From NCBI GenBank assembly GCA_022793065.1, contig JAAWCE010000020.1, forward strand, positions 1-64,000: a stretch of 64,000 nucleotides of DNA. Reading direction: 5' to 3'. Positions 50,740 to 61,373 of this stretch are shown here, piece after piece; positions within the stretch are counted from its first letter, which is position 1; each line of letters opens with the position of its first letter. The DNA comes from Lachnospiraceae bacterium. GTDB lineage: Bacteria; Bacillota; Clostridia; Lachnospirales; Lachnospiraceae. Both the position numbers and the translations under genes were made by a program. Under the pieces are notes generated by a model, which saw only the letters and a program-made list of their open reading frames with translations, did not search any database and was not told the origin of the DNA.

Positions 50740-50793
50740 TCGAGCTCTCCACCACTCTCTGTGCGGCCCGCATGCGGGCCTGCGCATAAAAAA
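50740..50793. repeat. Dispersed palindromic repeat, copy 2
   Basis: CTCTCCACCACTCTCTGTGCGGCCCGCATGCGGGCCTGCGCATAAAAAA; perfect GGCCCGCATGCGGGCC. Confidence 0.85.
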
Positions 50794-51215
50794 GGCTCCG
50801 TCCGTAAAAGGACGAAACCTCATAAAAAAGGGATTCGTTTCACCACCTGTTACTCCATACGTTCCCGAAAACTTTCCTGCTTTTTGCCCCAATCAATGGC
50901 CCTATGTTCACAGCTTATGACCCCAAACACAATTGCCGGCCCACGGCGCAGAAGAACCTTTCCTTGTTTACGAGAGTGATATGTCTTCCCTTAACGGAGG
51001 AATACCGTCCGGAACTACCGGGTATGAGAACTCTTTCCCACAGCGTACACATCAAACAAATCTATCTGCGGCTGCTGCAAAGATATGCCCTTCCTTTGGC
51101 TCCGGCTGCTCAGAAGTGATCTTCCCCATCCCCCTACTTGCACCGGCCTCACACCGCCGCCGGCTCGCTGTTGCTTTCCTGGGACAGCTACTCTCTTCGT
51201 CATAGCATTTACTTC
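50788..51215 (-). ncRNA. T-box leader (Ile) of ileS with terminator
   Basis: ATGACGAAGAGAGTAG stem I start; GGAAGATCACTTCTGAGC with AUC specifier at 51118-51120; AACAGGTGGTGAAACGAA T-box; GGTTTCGTCC-TTTTAC-GGACGGAGCC-TTTTTT terminator. Confidence 0.85.
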
Positions 51216-51532
51216 ATTTGATAGAATATTATAACGAAATTTTCTTATTTGTCAAGATTTATTTTTCCCCAAATGCAAAATTGAAAATGCACCACATTGA
51301 TTACCTTGCTCATATTTTCAAATAATTGTATGGTTCAGCGTATGATTGCACCGCCGCTGCATTTTATCTTATTTCTGCCCAAACCTTGCATTTTTTCAAA
51401 ATCCGGTTTAAGATACTACTAATAACAAATTCTTGCACACATGGCCATTTGAGCGCAAGTTTAACGACATCCGTCTTTTAGCAGATGGTCCAATAAATCA
51501 TTGTACTGCAAGATGGCAGAAAAGAGGAAGAT

Positions 51533-52999
51533 ATGGACAGACAAAACCTTACACTAATGACAGACCTGTATGAACTTACCATGATGCAGGGGTATTACAA
51601 AAACAAAGCACAAAACGAAACCGTCATATTTGACGCCTTTTACCGCACAAACCCTTGCGGCGGAGGTTACGCGATCTCTGCCGGTTTAGAACAGGTCATC
51701 CAATACATCCGCGAACTGCATTTTGACCAGGAAGACATAGATTACCTGGATTCCCTGGGCATTTTCCAGACAGACTTTCTGGAATACTTACAGACTTTCC
51801 GTTTCTCCGGTGACATTTTTGCAATTCCCGAAGGCACTGTCATGTTTCCACGGGAACCAATCATCAAGGTCATTGCCCCCATTATGGAAGCTCAGCTTGT
51901 GGAAACTGCCATTCTGAATATTATCAATCACCAGAGCCTTATTGCCACCAAAGCAGCACGAGTATGCTATGCCGCCAAAGGGGACGGCATTATGGAATTC
52001 GGCTTGCGCCGTGCCCAGGGTCCTGATGCCGGTACATACGGCGCAAGGGCTGCAATGATTGGCGGCTGTATCGGCACCAGCAACGTACTCTGCGGGCAGC
52101 TCTTTGACGTCCCTGTGAAAGGCACTCACGCCCACAGTTGGATTATGAGCTTCCCCGACGAATACACCGCCTTCAAAACCTATGCCAATATGTACCCTTC
52201 CGCCTGTATCCTCTTAGCAGACACCTATGACACCCTAAAATCCGGTGTCCCCAATGCCATCCGGGTATTCACTGAAATGCGGGACGCCGGAATTCCCTTA
52301 AGCTTCTACGGCATACGTTTAGACAGCGGCGACCTTGCCTACCTGTCAAAAAAAGCCCGGAAAATGCTGGACGCCGCCGGATTCCCGGACGCGGTTATCT
52401 CCGCCTCCAACGATCTTGATGAATATCTGATCGATAGCCTGAAAGCACAGGGCGCCGCTATCACATCCTGGGGCGTGGGCACAAACCTGATTACTTCCAA
52501 AGATAATCCTTCCTTTGGCGGCGTCTATAAACTGGCGGCAATCCGTGATAAAGAGGGAGAATTCCTTCCCAAAATCAAACTATCGGAGAACAGTGAAAAA
52601 GTCACCAATCCCGGCAATAAAAAAATATACCGTATCTATGAGAAAGAAACCGGAAAAATCAAAGCTGACCTTATCTGTCTGGCGGAAGAGGAATACAGAG
52701 AAATTGATGATCTGACACTTTTTGACCCCCAGGAACCCTGGAAGAAAACGCTGCTGCCGGGAGGTACTTACACACTGCGTCCTCTGATGGAACAGATTTT
52801 CAAAAAGGGACAGTGCTGCTATACCTCTCCAAAAGTAATGGATATCCGGTCCTACTGTCAAAAGGAACTGGACACCTTATGGGACGAAAGCAAACGTCTG
52901 GTAAATCCCCAGGCTGTCTATGTAGATTTATCCAAAAAGCTTTATGACATGAAGATGAAGCTGCTGGAGGAAATGAGCGGGCAGGCACATTCCATGTAA
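51533..52999 (+). CDS. pncB: Nicotinate phosphoribosyltransferase
   Basis: LMTDLYELTMMQGYY, GTHAHSWIM, RLDSGDLAYLS. Confidence 0.95.
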   Translation: MDRQNLTLMTDLYELTMMQGYYKNKAQNETVIFDAFYRTNPCGGGYAISAGLEQVIQYIRELHFDQEDIDYLDSLGIFQTDFLEYLQTFRFSGDIFAIPEGTVMFPREPIIKVIAPIMEAQLVETAILNIINHQSLIATKAARVCYAAKGDGIMEFGLRRAQGPDAGTYGARAAMIGGCIGTSNVLCGQLFDVPVKGTHAHSWIMSFPDEYTAFKTYANMYPSACILLADTYDTLKSGVPNAIRVFTEMRDAGIPLSFYGIRLDSGDLAYLSKKARKMLDAAGFPDAVISASNDLDEYLIDSLKAQGAAITSWGVGTNLITSKDNPSFGGVYKLAAIRDKEGEFLPKIKLSENSEKVTNPGNKKIYRIYEKETGKIKADLICLAEEEYREIDDLTLFDPQEPWKKTLLPGGTYTLRPLMEQIFKKGQCCYTSPKVMDIRSYCQKELDTLWDESKRLVNPQAVYVDLSKKLYDMKMKLLEEMSGQAHSM

Positions 53000-53037
53000 A
53001 TTGCAAAAAAGAGGCACCCTTTCCATCGGAACAAAAT

Positions 53038-53078
53038 AAATGGTGTGAAATGTACTTTAAGCAAATTTCACACCATTT
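53038..53078. terminator. Hairpin between convergent pncB and spoVT
   Basis: AAATGGTGTGAAAT / ATTTCACACCATTT. Confidence 0.7.
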
Positions 53079-53090
53079 ACTTCACTTCGG

Positions 53091-53636
53091 TCATTGTTCC
53101 ATCTGTCTGCCCAAAAAGCCGGCCGCGGACATGAGAAGCTTCTGTTCCACCTCTCCCATGCGTCCTTTATTGTCATTCTGCAGTAATACCACGCTTCCTA
53201 TAATGTCGCCTTCACACAGAATCGGTGCAATAGCCTCATGTTGATATTCATCACCGCCTTCATCACAAATGGACACAAAACTTCTGTCTCCCCTGGAAGC
53301 CATAATGGTCTCCCGATTATGAATCTTTTCATCCATCTGTCTGCTGACAGACTTATTCACCATTTGTTTGTATCCCCCCGCCGCCGCAATAAACTGATCT
53401 CTGTCCGCTATCAGCGCCGCGTGCCCGGACACCTGTGCAAGACTTTCCGCATATTGTTTGGCAAATGTTGACATTTCACCAATGGGTGAATATTTCTTCA
53501 GAATCACCTGTCCTTCTCTGTCCGTAAATATCTCTAAGGGATCGGATTCCCTGATATGGAGCGTCCTGCGGATTTCCTTCGGGATAACGATCCTGCCCAA
53601 ATCATCTATACGTCTCACAATTCCTGTTGCTTTCAT
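53091..53636 (-). CDS. spoVT: Stage V sporulation protein T (AbrB + GAF-like)
   Basis: MKATGIVRRIDDLGRIVIPKEIRRTLHIRESDPLEIF; start refined to MKATGIV. Confidence 0.93.
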   Translation of the reverse strand: MKATGIVRRIDDLGRIVIPKEIRRTLHIRESDPLEIFTDREGQVILKKYSPIGEMSTFAKQYAESLAQVSGHAALIADRDQFIAAAGGYKQMVNKSVSRQMDEKIHNRETIMASRGDRSFVSICDEGGDEYQHEAIAPILCEGDIIGSVVLLQNDNKGRMGEVEQKLLMSAAGFLGRQMEQ

Positions 53637-53708
53637 AGTTACTTCCCTCCATCTTATCATCATGTTGACGTGAAGTTAGTATCTGTAAAAAGAGGAATTA
53701 TATACAAA

Positions 53709-54686
53709 TTAAAATAGTTTTTTCGGTTCCACCGTCTTTCCCTTTTTTCCGGTCAATCCATCCCATGTGCCCTTTACAACAAGCCTCATCCGCAAGAAAC
53801 GATGCCTTCCCAATCCTTTCCGCACAAGACTGTATCCCACCTGCCAAATAGACTGACCCATCAGCAGCCATACGGCCGCAATCTTCCTCCAGCCTCTATT
53901 GTATTTTTTTGCAATTAACAATTTATTCCTTATCGTATAATATAATTTCCAATACGTTTCAGGTCCAAATCCCGCGCTGGTTCTTGGAGGATCATTATGT
54001 TCTATCACCGCATCTTTTATCAAATATATTTTGTATTTCTGCCTGATTCTTGTGGTATACTCCGTGTCGTCCCCATAGATAAACATTCCTCCGTCAGGGA
54101 ACCCTGCCTGCTTTACTATATCGCCGGGAAACAGTGTTCCCACAAACGCATCCGCGTCAATTTCTTCCACGCTTCTCATTTCTTCCACGCTGGAAAATTT
54201 AGCCTGATCAATGGTGTGAAATCTTCTGATGGACTTATGATGATACAGTTGATATTCCCTCCAGTCCGCCCCCCATATCAAAGGCGCCAGACATCCCAGA
54301 TGATCAAGCCCTTTATGATGTAACAATTTTTCTAAACAATCATTTCGAGGATAGGCATCGTCGTCCATAATCCAATACCACTGGGGGTCATATTTTTCCT
54401 GCCCATACCGCATCCCATACTCAAAACCCCCCGCCCCTCCCAGGTTTTCCTCCATCCACAGTACATCAATGTTCGCTTTTCCCTCTGTCAGGGCAGCAAT
54501 CTCGCGCCTGTTTTCCTCATTGCTATGATTATCCACAATGATAATTTTATTGATCTGAACCGTCTGTCCCTCCAACGCGGATAATGTCTTTCTAAGCGTA
54601 TGGGCTCGGTTATAGGTCACTGTCACCGCTATAATAGTTTCTTCCCTGCTTTGCTTTAATTCTTCCATAACTTCCCTATGCTCCAA
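53709..54686 (-). CDS. Family 2 glycosyltransferase
   Basis: VTVTYNRAHTLRKTLSAL, NLGGAGGFEYGM, WIMDDDAYP. Confidence 0.9.
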   Translation of the reverse strand: MEHREVMEELKQSREETIIAVTVTYNRAHTLRKTLSALEGQTVQINKIIIVDNHSNEENRREIAALTEGKANIDVLWMEENLGGAGGFEYGMRYGQEKYDPQWYWIMDDDAYPRNDCLEKLLHHKGLDHLGCLAPLIWGADWREYQLYHHKSIRRFHTIDQAKFSSVEEMRSVEEIDADAFVGTLFPGDIVKQAGFPDGGMFIYGDDTEYTTRIRQKYKIYLIKDAVIEHNDPPRTSAGFGPETYWKLYYTIRNKLLIAKKYNRGWRKIAAVWLLMGQSIWQVGYSLVRKGLGRHRFLRMRLVVKGTWDGLTGKKGKTVEPKKLF

Positions 54687-54759
54687 AAACCCTCCTTATT
54701 TCATGTAACGCTCTGATAGCACCACTTGCTCCCTTTATATCCCATACTTACCGCCCTGT

Positions 54760-55845
54760 TTATTCTGACGAATACAATCGCTTCAGCAACTTTGCAAATG
54801 CTTCTCTACTGGCCTCCATACTGTATTTCTCTTCATATAACTGTCTGGAATAAACGGAAAAAGAATCCTTTTCCTTTTGAAGAAATGTATTCAGTTTATC
54901 TATAAATGCCTGGGCCGAATTGCATTTGCCGCCAATTTTTTCAAACGCACCTTCATAACCTACAAAAGCCTCATCCGTACCAAAAATATACTTGCCGAAC
55001 ATCAGCGCTTCCGCAGTCTTAATTTTCATACCGCCTCCTGACAGCAGAGGAATCGCCACGCAAGCCGCATCTGCGTACAATTGTGCAATATCCTGCACAA
55101 ATCCCTGCACTATTACCTTTTTGCTCCCCCACACCTTCTCATAGGCCTCAAATCCCTTTCCGGCAACTCTCGTCTTACAGTGCAGATATGGAGCCACTTC
55201 CTTCACAAACCATCCAAACGCCTCCTGGTTCGCCTGTCCCAGCGGTCCGAACAGCAGACATTCTCTTTCTTTCTTCCCCGGCTCTCTCCTTTCATAGACA
55301 TCTATCAGGGATAATGGCAGAATTTCCGGTTTTTTTACCTGATACAGACCACAAATCCGTTCCGCATCCCTTTGGGTAAACACAATATTAAGGTCTGCCG
55401 CCTGCGCCGCCATCTTTTCCTGTTTTTGAATCAAATTCTTATATATACTTTTTTTCAGAGATTTTTGTTTTCCAAATCGCACTTCTATATAATCATATTC
55501 GCAGTTGTGGAAAAAACATATTACTTTTACGCCTCTCTCTTTTACATATTCTACCAAATTGCCAAAATGGGACCCGTCAAAAAATGCAAAATCATATTTC
55601 CCATTGTCCAGCATGGTCCCAATCCGGGTCAAATCCCCCTTTCCCGAAGGAGGAAAATATCCCCCCGCTATGGAAAGCATACTGGCCAAATTTGATTTTT
55701 TCAGAATAGCCGCCACATCCACTTGCCCATATTCCTTTAACAATTCATAATTTCGTCTGCTTGCTTTCGCTCCGCCGAAAGCGGCGTCTTCTATTCCATT
55801 GTTTGTGACAAATAGTATCTTCCTTTCAGGCATCCTTTCCCTCAT
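54760..55845 (-). CDS. Family 4-type glycosyltransferase
   Basis: C-terminal VAIPLLSGGGMKIKTAEALMFGKYIFGTDEAFVGYEG. Confidence 0.85.
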   Translation of the reverse strand: MRERMPERKILFVTNNGIEDAAFGGAKASRRNYELLKEYGQVDVAAILKKSNLASMLSIAGGYFPPSGKGDLTRIGTMLDNGKYDFAFFDGSHFGNLVEYVKERGVKVICFFHNCEYDYIEVRFGKQKSLKKSIYKNLIQKQEKMAAQAADLNIVFTQRDAERICGLYQVKKPEILPLSLIDVYERREPGKKERECLLFGPLGQANQEAFGWFVKEVAPYLHCKTRVAGKGFEAYEKVWGSKKVIVQGFVQDIAQLYADAACVAIPLLSGGGMKIKTAEALMFGKYIFGTDEAFVGYEGAFEKIGGKCNSAQAFIDKLNTFLQKEKDSFSVYSRQLYEEKYSMEASREAFAKLLKRLYSSE

Positions 55846-57025
55846 AAATCTTTATCACCTCGTTCGCAAACCTTTCCTTTGAGAAAAATTGAGCATATGT
55901 TTCTATCTGCGGCACTTTCTTTCTCGTCCCATAGGCCAAAACAGCCTTTTTCACATTTTCCATACCTTCCGGAACCACTTGCCCCACACCGTGTTCCACC
56001 ACCTCTGCACATGCCGTTCCTTCATAGACAATGGGCCAGGCGCCGCACGCCATGGCCTCCGCCACATTCAGCCCAAACGTCTCTTCCCTGCCTGGATTCC
56101 AGAAAATATCCGCAGCCGAATAAATCTGTGCTAATTTTTCCACCCGATCCGTCCGTTTCTGTCCAATCACATTTGGCGGAAGTCCCCGAAGCTGGTCCTC
56201 ATTTAACCCTACCAGAACCACCCTATATTCTTCCCCCAAAAGATTTGCCAGTTCCAAAAATGCCCTCAGCCCTTTTCTCTCATTCCAAACATTTGCAACT
56301 CCCAGCACCATAATTCTTTGGCCAATTCCAGTTTTCTGTCTGAAATCACTTTGTATAGGTCTGTATTGCTGAAGGTCTATTCCATTGTATACAACACGCA
56401 CCGGATACTGATTTAAAAAGCTCTCCCGAACCTTCTCCCCCAACCATCGGGAGGGAACCAACAATGTCATATTTTTCACACCGCTGAAAGCAGCTTTTTT
56501 GTCCATATAATTCCTGCGGGAACGATCCAAAAACAAACTGGCCGGATATTCCTTTTTCTGCGGACAGTTTTCACACTGCGTCTTCCACTTTTCGCAGCCT
56601 GCATTGGTAAAATAAACACAATGCCCTGTCATAGGCCAACAGTCATGCAAAGTCCAGACAGTTTTCATGTTTCTTTCTTTCAAGTATTCAAATAACAACT
56701 TTATATGAATATAATACCCATGAAGATTATGCAGATGTATCACATCCGGCCCAAACTTGTCCACTTCTCTGAGAAACGCCCTGGTTGCGGCCTTTGACCC
56801 AAATCCTTGCATATCAAAGGCTCTGGTGAGCAAAGCGTGCACCCTACAATCCGTCATATTGCCGATTGGTATGGTTTCCACGCCCTGCCCTTGATTCCTA
56901 TATTGATGTTCGCCGTATGCAGCCACACTTTGATGCCCTCTGCCGTTGGCCTCCCGGCACAGGTCTGCCACAATTCTCCCTGTTCCGGTTACGCCGCATA
57001 CTGAATTAATATGCAGAATCTTCAT
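55826..57025 (-). CDS. Family 4 glycosyltransferase
   Basis: DVIHLHNLHGYY, NPGREETFGLNVAEAMACG. Confidence 0.92.
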   Translation of the reverse strand: MKILHINSVCGVTGTGRIVADLCREANGRGHQSVAAYGEHQYRNQGQGVETIPIGNMTDCRVHALLTRAFDMQGFGSKAATRAFLREVDKFGPDVIHLHNLHGYYIHIKLLFEYLKERNMKTVWTLHDCWPMTGHCVYFTNAGCEKWKTQCENCPQKKEYPASLFLDRSRRNYMDKKAAFSGVKNMTLLVPSRWLGEKVRESFLNQYPVRVVYNGIDLQQYRPIQSDFRQKTGIGQRIMVLGVANVWNERKGLRAFLELANLLGEEYRVVLVGLNEDQLRGLPPNVIGQKRTDRVEKLAQIYSAADIFWNPGREETFGLNVAEAMACGAWPIVYEGTACAEVVEHGVGQVVPEGMENVKKAVLAYGTRKKVPQIETYAQFFSKERFANEVIKIYEGKDA

Positions 57026-57073
57026 CTCCGCCCCTCGCTTTTCGTCCTAAACGTTATATGGTAACAATTTGAG

Positions 57074-57847
57074 CTATCCCAGCAACAATTTTGCGGCTTC
57101 AATTGCAATGCACTCAACGAGATACCATCTGCTGTAGCCATTGATACGATAACAATATCTGTATCTGTCCATAATTCTCCGGCCTGCTGCCCTGATATCC
57201 TTATGGTTGCTTGCGCCCCCCATACGAAAATTTGCCAATACCCTGTCCACTGTGACAATGTTCCTTCCCTGTCGCTTCATTTGCAGAAAAAAACCATAAT
57301 CATCATGTATCCCCAGGTTACGGAATGGATTTTCCTTATATAACTGCGCTTTTACAAACGTAGTGGGATGATTCCAGTCTCGTGATGTCTGAAATCTGCG
57401 GCTGCGGGCTTTTTTAATAAAAGTACTCCCATCCGTCCGGTGCATACGAATATTACCATACATTAAATCACATTTCTTTTCAGCAAACGTATCCGCCGCC
57501 GTCCTAACCGCTTCCGGTTCATACCAATCATCGCTGTTTAATATGCCGATAATATCACCCTTTGCCAACCCAATTCCCTTGTTCATGGCATCATATATCC
57601 CTCTGTCCGGCTCACTGTATATGCGATATTCAATTCCTTTCGCCTCCAGCAAAACCCGATAGCTCTCTGCAATTTCCACCGTATGGTCGCCGCTCCTGCC
57701 ATCAATGATAATATATTCAAGCGCCGTCTCTTCCACAGGTTTCATCCCTTCTTTGCCCCCATGTAATTCCTGTCCCAAAATTGATTCAATGGTATGCCCT
57801 ATGGACTTTTCACTGTTATATGCTACGGTTATGATGCTGATTTTCAT
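57074..57847 (-). CDS. Family 2 glycosyltransferase
   Basis: MKISIITVAYNSEKSIGHTIESI, SEPDRGIYDAMNKGI; start refined to ATG behind AGGAG, overlapping the upstream stop. Confidence 0.9.
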   Translation of the reverse strand: MKISIITVAYNSEKSIGHTIESILGQELHGGKEGMKPVEETALEYIIIDGRSGDHTVEIAESYRVLLEAKGIEYRIYSEPDRGIYDAMNKGIGLAKGDIIGILNSDDWYEPEAVRTAADTFAEKKCDLMYGNIRMHRTDGSTFIKKARSRRFQTSRDWNHPTTFVKAQLYKENPFRNLGIHDDYGFFLQMKRQGRNIVTVDRVLANFRMGGASNHKDIRAAGRRIMDRYRYCYRINGYSRWYLVECIAIEAAKLLLG

Positions 57848-58742
57848 GGATTCTCCTGATACTCTCTTCAAATGAATACTTTTGATAGTCATATCCCTGG
57901 GACTGGCTTAACCTCCGATCCACTGCCAGGGAGCCAAACGCTTTCTTCGTCAAACGTCCTATTTTGCCCGGTACTATGGACGCAATCCACACCAAAGGAT
58001 TCAGTGCGCGCCACAGATAAATCCTTCTGCCTTTCATCCTGCCAATTTCCCTGACCATTTGAGCGGTGGTCACGTACTCCCGATTTTGAGGAAAAAACAA
58101 TCCCCCCTGCCCACTGTCAATTAACTGCCGTATCAATTCTGTGAGATTTTCTATATAAAGCATACTTCTCTCATTTTTTATATTGGGAAAAATCGGCGTC
58201 ATCCCGGCAATCTTGGCCAACAGAGGATAATTGCCTTTGCTCCCCCTGCCATATATAAACGGCAGACACAGCACTGCCACATGAAACCCGTCACATGCAA
58301 GAGGCTGCAGCTCTCTTTCTCCCTGCAATTTACTGTCCCCATAAAAATTAGCGGGCGCCGGCTTCGTATCCGACACAATTTTCCTGCACTTGCCTATTCC
58401 CCCGCTTTCCCCATAAATAATCACGCTGCTAAGGTAAATAAATTGCTTCACTCCCTCTTCTTTGGCTTTCCGGGCCGCCTGTCCTGTCAGAACGCCGTTG
58501 ACCTGATAGTATAAGTCCCTTGTCTCCTCAGATACCTTTGACACATCCGCATGGGCCCTGCCCGCCACATGCACCACCGTATCATAGCCGGAAAAATCTA
58601 ATTTCTCCCACCCCGGCTCCCGCAATGAAATCTTATCCACTTCATAGGCTTTTGCTCCATACCCTCGATTATATTCCTTCAGAGAATGTTCCACCGCATT
58701 GCCAATATAACTGTTTTTTCCTGTAATCAATACCCGCTTCAT
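57816..58742 (-). CDS. NAD-dependent epimerase/dehydratase
   Basis: VLITGKNSYIGNAV, YLSSVIIYG, YGDSKLQGE. Confidence 0.9.
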   Translation of the reverse strand: MKRVLITGKNSYIGNAVEHSLKEYNRGYGAKAYEVDKISLREPGWEKLDFSGYDTVVHVAGRAHADVSKVSEETRDLYYQVNGVLTGQAARKAKEEGVKQFIYLSSVIIYGESGGIGKCRKIVSDTKPAPANFYGDSKLQGERELQPLACDGFHVAVLCLPFIYGRGSKGNYPLLAKIAGMTPIFPNIKNERSMLYIENLTELIRQLIDSGQGGLFFPQNREYVTTAQMVREIGRMKGRRIYLWRALNPLVWIASIVPGKIGRLTKKAFGSLAVDRRLSQSQGYDYQKYSFEESIRRIHENQHHNRSI

Positions 58743-58778
58743 ATCCTCTGCCCGCTTTCTTTTTACGCCCCGAATATT

Positions 58779-59429
58779 TTACTTATCTTCCATACTGTTT
58801 TTATCCCCAGGTTTCCGCATATTTTTCATGCTTCCGGTGCCGCCTTCAACCACGCCGTCCCCCCGGAATACATGCAAAAACGTTCCCAAAAAACATCTGC
58901 AGTCTATCAAAAATCCCTTTCCGTGAAGCAACATTTTTACATACTCTCCATCGAATTTTGCCTTCACGGGAATTTCCAGTTCATCCCGTCCATTAATCTG
59001 TGCCCATCCCGTCAGTCCGGGCCGCACATCATTGGCGCCATATTTATCCCTTTCCTCAATTAAATCATATTGATTCCAAAGCGCCGGCCGCGGCCCCACC
59101 ACAGCCATATCCCCTCGCAATATATTGATAATCTGCGGCAGCTCGTCCAGACTGGTCCTGCGCAAAAATCTCCCTGCTTTCGTAATATACTGCTCCGGGT
59201 CCTTTAACAAATGCGTGGGCATATCTTTGGGCGTATCCGTCCGCATTGTGCGAAATTTCAGAATATGAAAATAAGTCTTATGGATGCCCACACGCTTCTG
59301 CCGAAATAATACAGGTCCCCTGGAATCCAGCTTAATCCAGATAACCAATACCAGAAAGACCGGCGCCAGCACCGCCAATCCTGCCAACGCCATCATAAAA
59401 TCCAATCCCCGTTTTATCCTTAGATACAT
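58779..59429 (-). CDS. Bacterial sugar transferase (initiating phosphoglycosyltransferase)
   Basis: KRGLDFMMALAGL, RQKRVGIHKTYFHILKFRTMR, RRTSLDELPQIINILRGDMAVVGPRPAL. Confidence 0.94.
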   Translation of the reverse strand: MYLRIKRGLDFMMALAGLAVLAPVFLVLVIWIKLDSRGPVLFRQKRVGIHKTYFHILKFRTMRTDTPKDMPTHLLKDPEQYITKAGRFLRRTSLDELPQIINILRGDMAVVGPRPALWNQYDLIEERDKYGANDVRPGLTGWAQINGRDELEIPVKAKFDGEYVKMLLHGKGFLIDCRCFLGTFLHVFRGDGVVEGGTGSMKNMRKPGDKNSMEDK

Positions 59430-59432
59430 TTT

Positions 59433-61319
59433 CTATCCTTTCTCCTTCCCACATTGGTAGGTGGGCACAATTTCTTTCACCAGTTCTCTGATATCCCCCT
59501 CTTCTTCCAGCGACATGCTATATAATTGATCCAACTGCCGCTCAAATTCTTCGGAGTCGAACTCAATGGGTTTCCCGATATAAATCATCTTATTGGCAGT
59601 CTCTTTCAATCCTTCCTCATTCATCAGCAATTCTTCATACATCTTTTCCCCCGGCCTCAGACCTATAAATTCAATTTTAATATCCTCGTCCACCTTAAGG
59701 CCGGAAAGTTTAATCAGGTTCTTTGCCAAATCCACAATATTCATCGGCTCCCCCATATCCAAAACGAAAATCTCTCCCCCCTTTGCATATGCCCCAGCCT
59801 GCAAAACCAAAGATACCGCCTCAGGAATGGTCATAAAATAGCGCACAATGTCCGGACTGGTTACAGTCACAGGGCCGCCTCGTTCTATCTGCTTCTTAAA
59901 CAGGGGAATGACGCTGCCATTGCTGCCTAAGACATTTCCAAACCGCACTGCCACGAACTCCGTTTTAGACTTTAAATTCAAATTCTGAATCACCATCTCA
60001 CAGATACGCTTGCTTGCGCCCATGATATTCGTAGGATTTACCGCTTTATCCGTAGAAATCATAACAAAACGTCTTGTCCCATATTGATCCGCCGCCCTGG
60101 CAACTTTTAAAGTGCCGAACACATTGTTTTTAATGGCCTCTCTGGGACTGTCCTCCATAAGCGGAACATGTTTATGGGCCGCCGCATGATACACAATCTC
60201 CGGACGGTATCGTCTGAAAATATCCTCCACCCTTGCGGTATTGCGCACAGAACCGATTAACACCTCCAGATTCAGCGCCGGATATTTCATTTTTAACTCC
60301 TGTTGTATCTCATATGTGCTGTTTTCATATATGTCAAAAATAATCAACAATTTTGGATTATGTTGCGCAATCTGCCTGCAGAGTTCACTGCCAATGGAAC
60401 CGCCTCCCCCTGTCACAAGCACCACCTTATTGCACACATAATCAATAATTTCATCCACATTAACTTCAATGGGCTCCCGCCCCAGCAAGTCTTCAATTTG
60501 TACCTCGCGCAGCTGTGAAACGTCCACATCTCCGTTTATCAACTGATACATTCCTGGCAAAATGCGCATTTTGCATCCGGTTTCTTTACATATCTCCAAA
60601 ATTGGCCGCAAAGTCACCCGGTTGGCAGACGGAATGGCAATGATAATTTCATCAATGTCATATTTGCATACGCTATCCGCAATACATTCCCTGCCGCCCA
60701 CAATGGGAATTCCACGCAGATACTTCCCATGGCAGCCAATATGGTCGTCTATCACGCAGCACACGTGCATATTTAAGTAATTGCTGGTCTCTATTTCCTT
60801 TAAAATAGAATTTCCGGCCGCCCCCGCTCCTACAATCATACAGTTCACGCGGGAAAGAATCTTTCTCCGATTGAGCCTTCTATTTTGAAACATTCTCACA
60901 ATACGATAGCTGAAACGAATACCAGCCGTAAATATCAGCAGAAAAATACCGTAATAAAAGGGATAACTGGTAGGCAGACTGGTTTTCATCACCCAGCAAA
61001 GCACCGGCTGCAAAATGGCACATACAAACACTGCCATGACATTATTAATCAGTTCCGTATCGGAAGCATATCGCCACACACTGTTATAAAGTCGGAACAA
61101 GCTGAATACTATTAACAGAATTGCTGCATTTGGAAAGTAGCATATCAATATGGCATCCCAAAACGGCCGCAGTACTTCCATAAATTTAAAATCAAACCGC
61201 ACATACAAGCTCAGTACGGAAGCCAAAAGAATAGAAAGCAAGTCCGCAATCACCAACAACGCTATTCGGGTAACAGGTATTTGTAAAATTCCAACCCTTA
61301 CATCATTAAGCTTTTTCAT
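59433..61319 (-). CDS. Membrane-bound polysaccharide biosynthesis NDP-sugar dehydratase/epimerase (CapD/PglF-like)
   Basis: N-terminal TM segments; VLVTGGGGSIGSELCRQI; STDKAVNPTNIMGASKRICE; start refined to MKKLNDVRV. Confidence 0.93.
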   Translation of the reverse strand: MKKLNDVRVGILQIPVTRIALLVIADLLSILLASVLSLYVRFDFKFMEVLRPFWDAILICYFPNAAILLIVFSLFRLYNSVWRYASDTELINNVMAVFVCAILQPVLCWVMKTSLPTSYPFYYGIFLLIFTAGIRFSYRIVRMFQNRRLNRRKILSRVNCMIVGAGAAGNSILKEIETSNYLNMHVCCVIDDHIGCHGKYLRGIPIVGGRECIADSVCKYDIDEIIIAIPSANRVTLRPILEICKETGCKMRILPGMYQLINGDVDVSQLREVQIEDLLGREPIEVNVDEIIDYVCNKVVLVTGGGGSIGSELCRQIAQHNPKLLIIFDIYENSTYEIQQELKMKYPALNLEVLIGSVRNTARVEDIFRRYRPEIVYHAAAHKHVPLMEDSPREAIKNNVFGTLKVARAADQYGTRRFVMISTDKAVNPTNIMGASKRICEMVIQNLNLKSKTEFVAVRFGNVLGSNGSVIPLFKKQIERGGPVTVTSPDIVRYFMTIPEAVSLVLQAGAYAKGGEIFVLDMGEPMNIVDLAKNLIKLSGLKVDEDIKIEFIGLRPGEKMYEELLMNEEGLKETANKMIYIGKPIEFDSEEFERQLDQLYSMSLEEEGDIRELVKEIVPTYQCGKEKG

Positions 61320-61373
61320 CTGCACTCTCCCACTTAAACGCTTTATTGACATTTACCATTTATCCTGCCGTCC

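Noticed and set aside
50638-50920. ORFs 50638..50892 (-) and 50657..50920 (+)
   Set aside because: They translate the palindromic repeat and T-box leader (shared ACGPHREWWR with 27662..27865), not genes.
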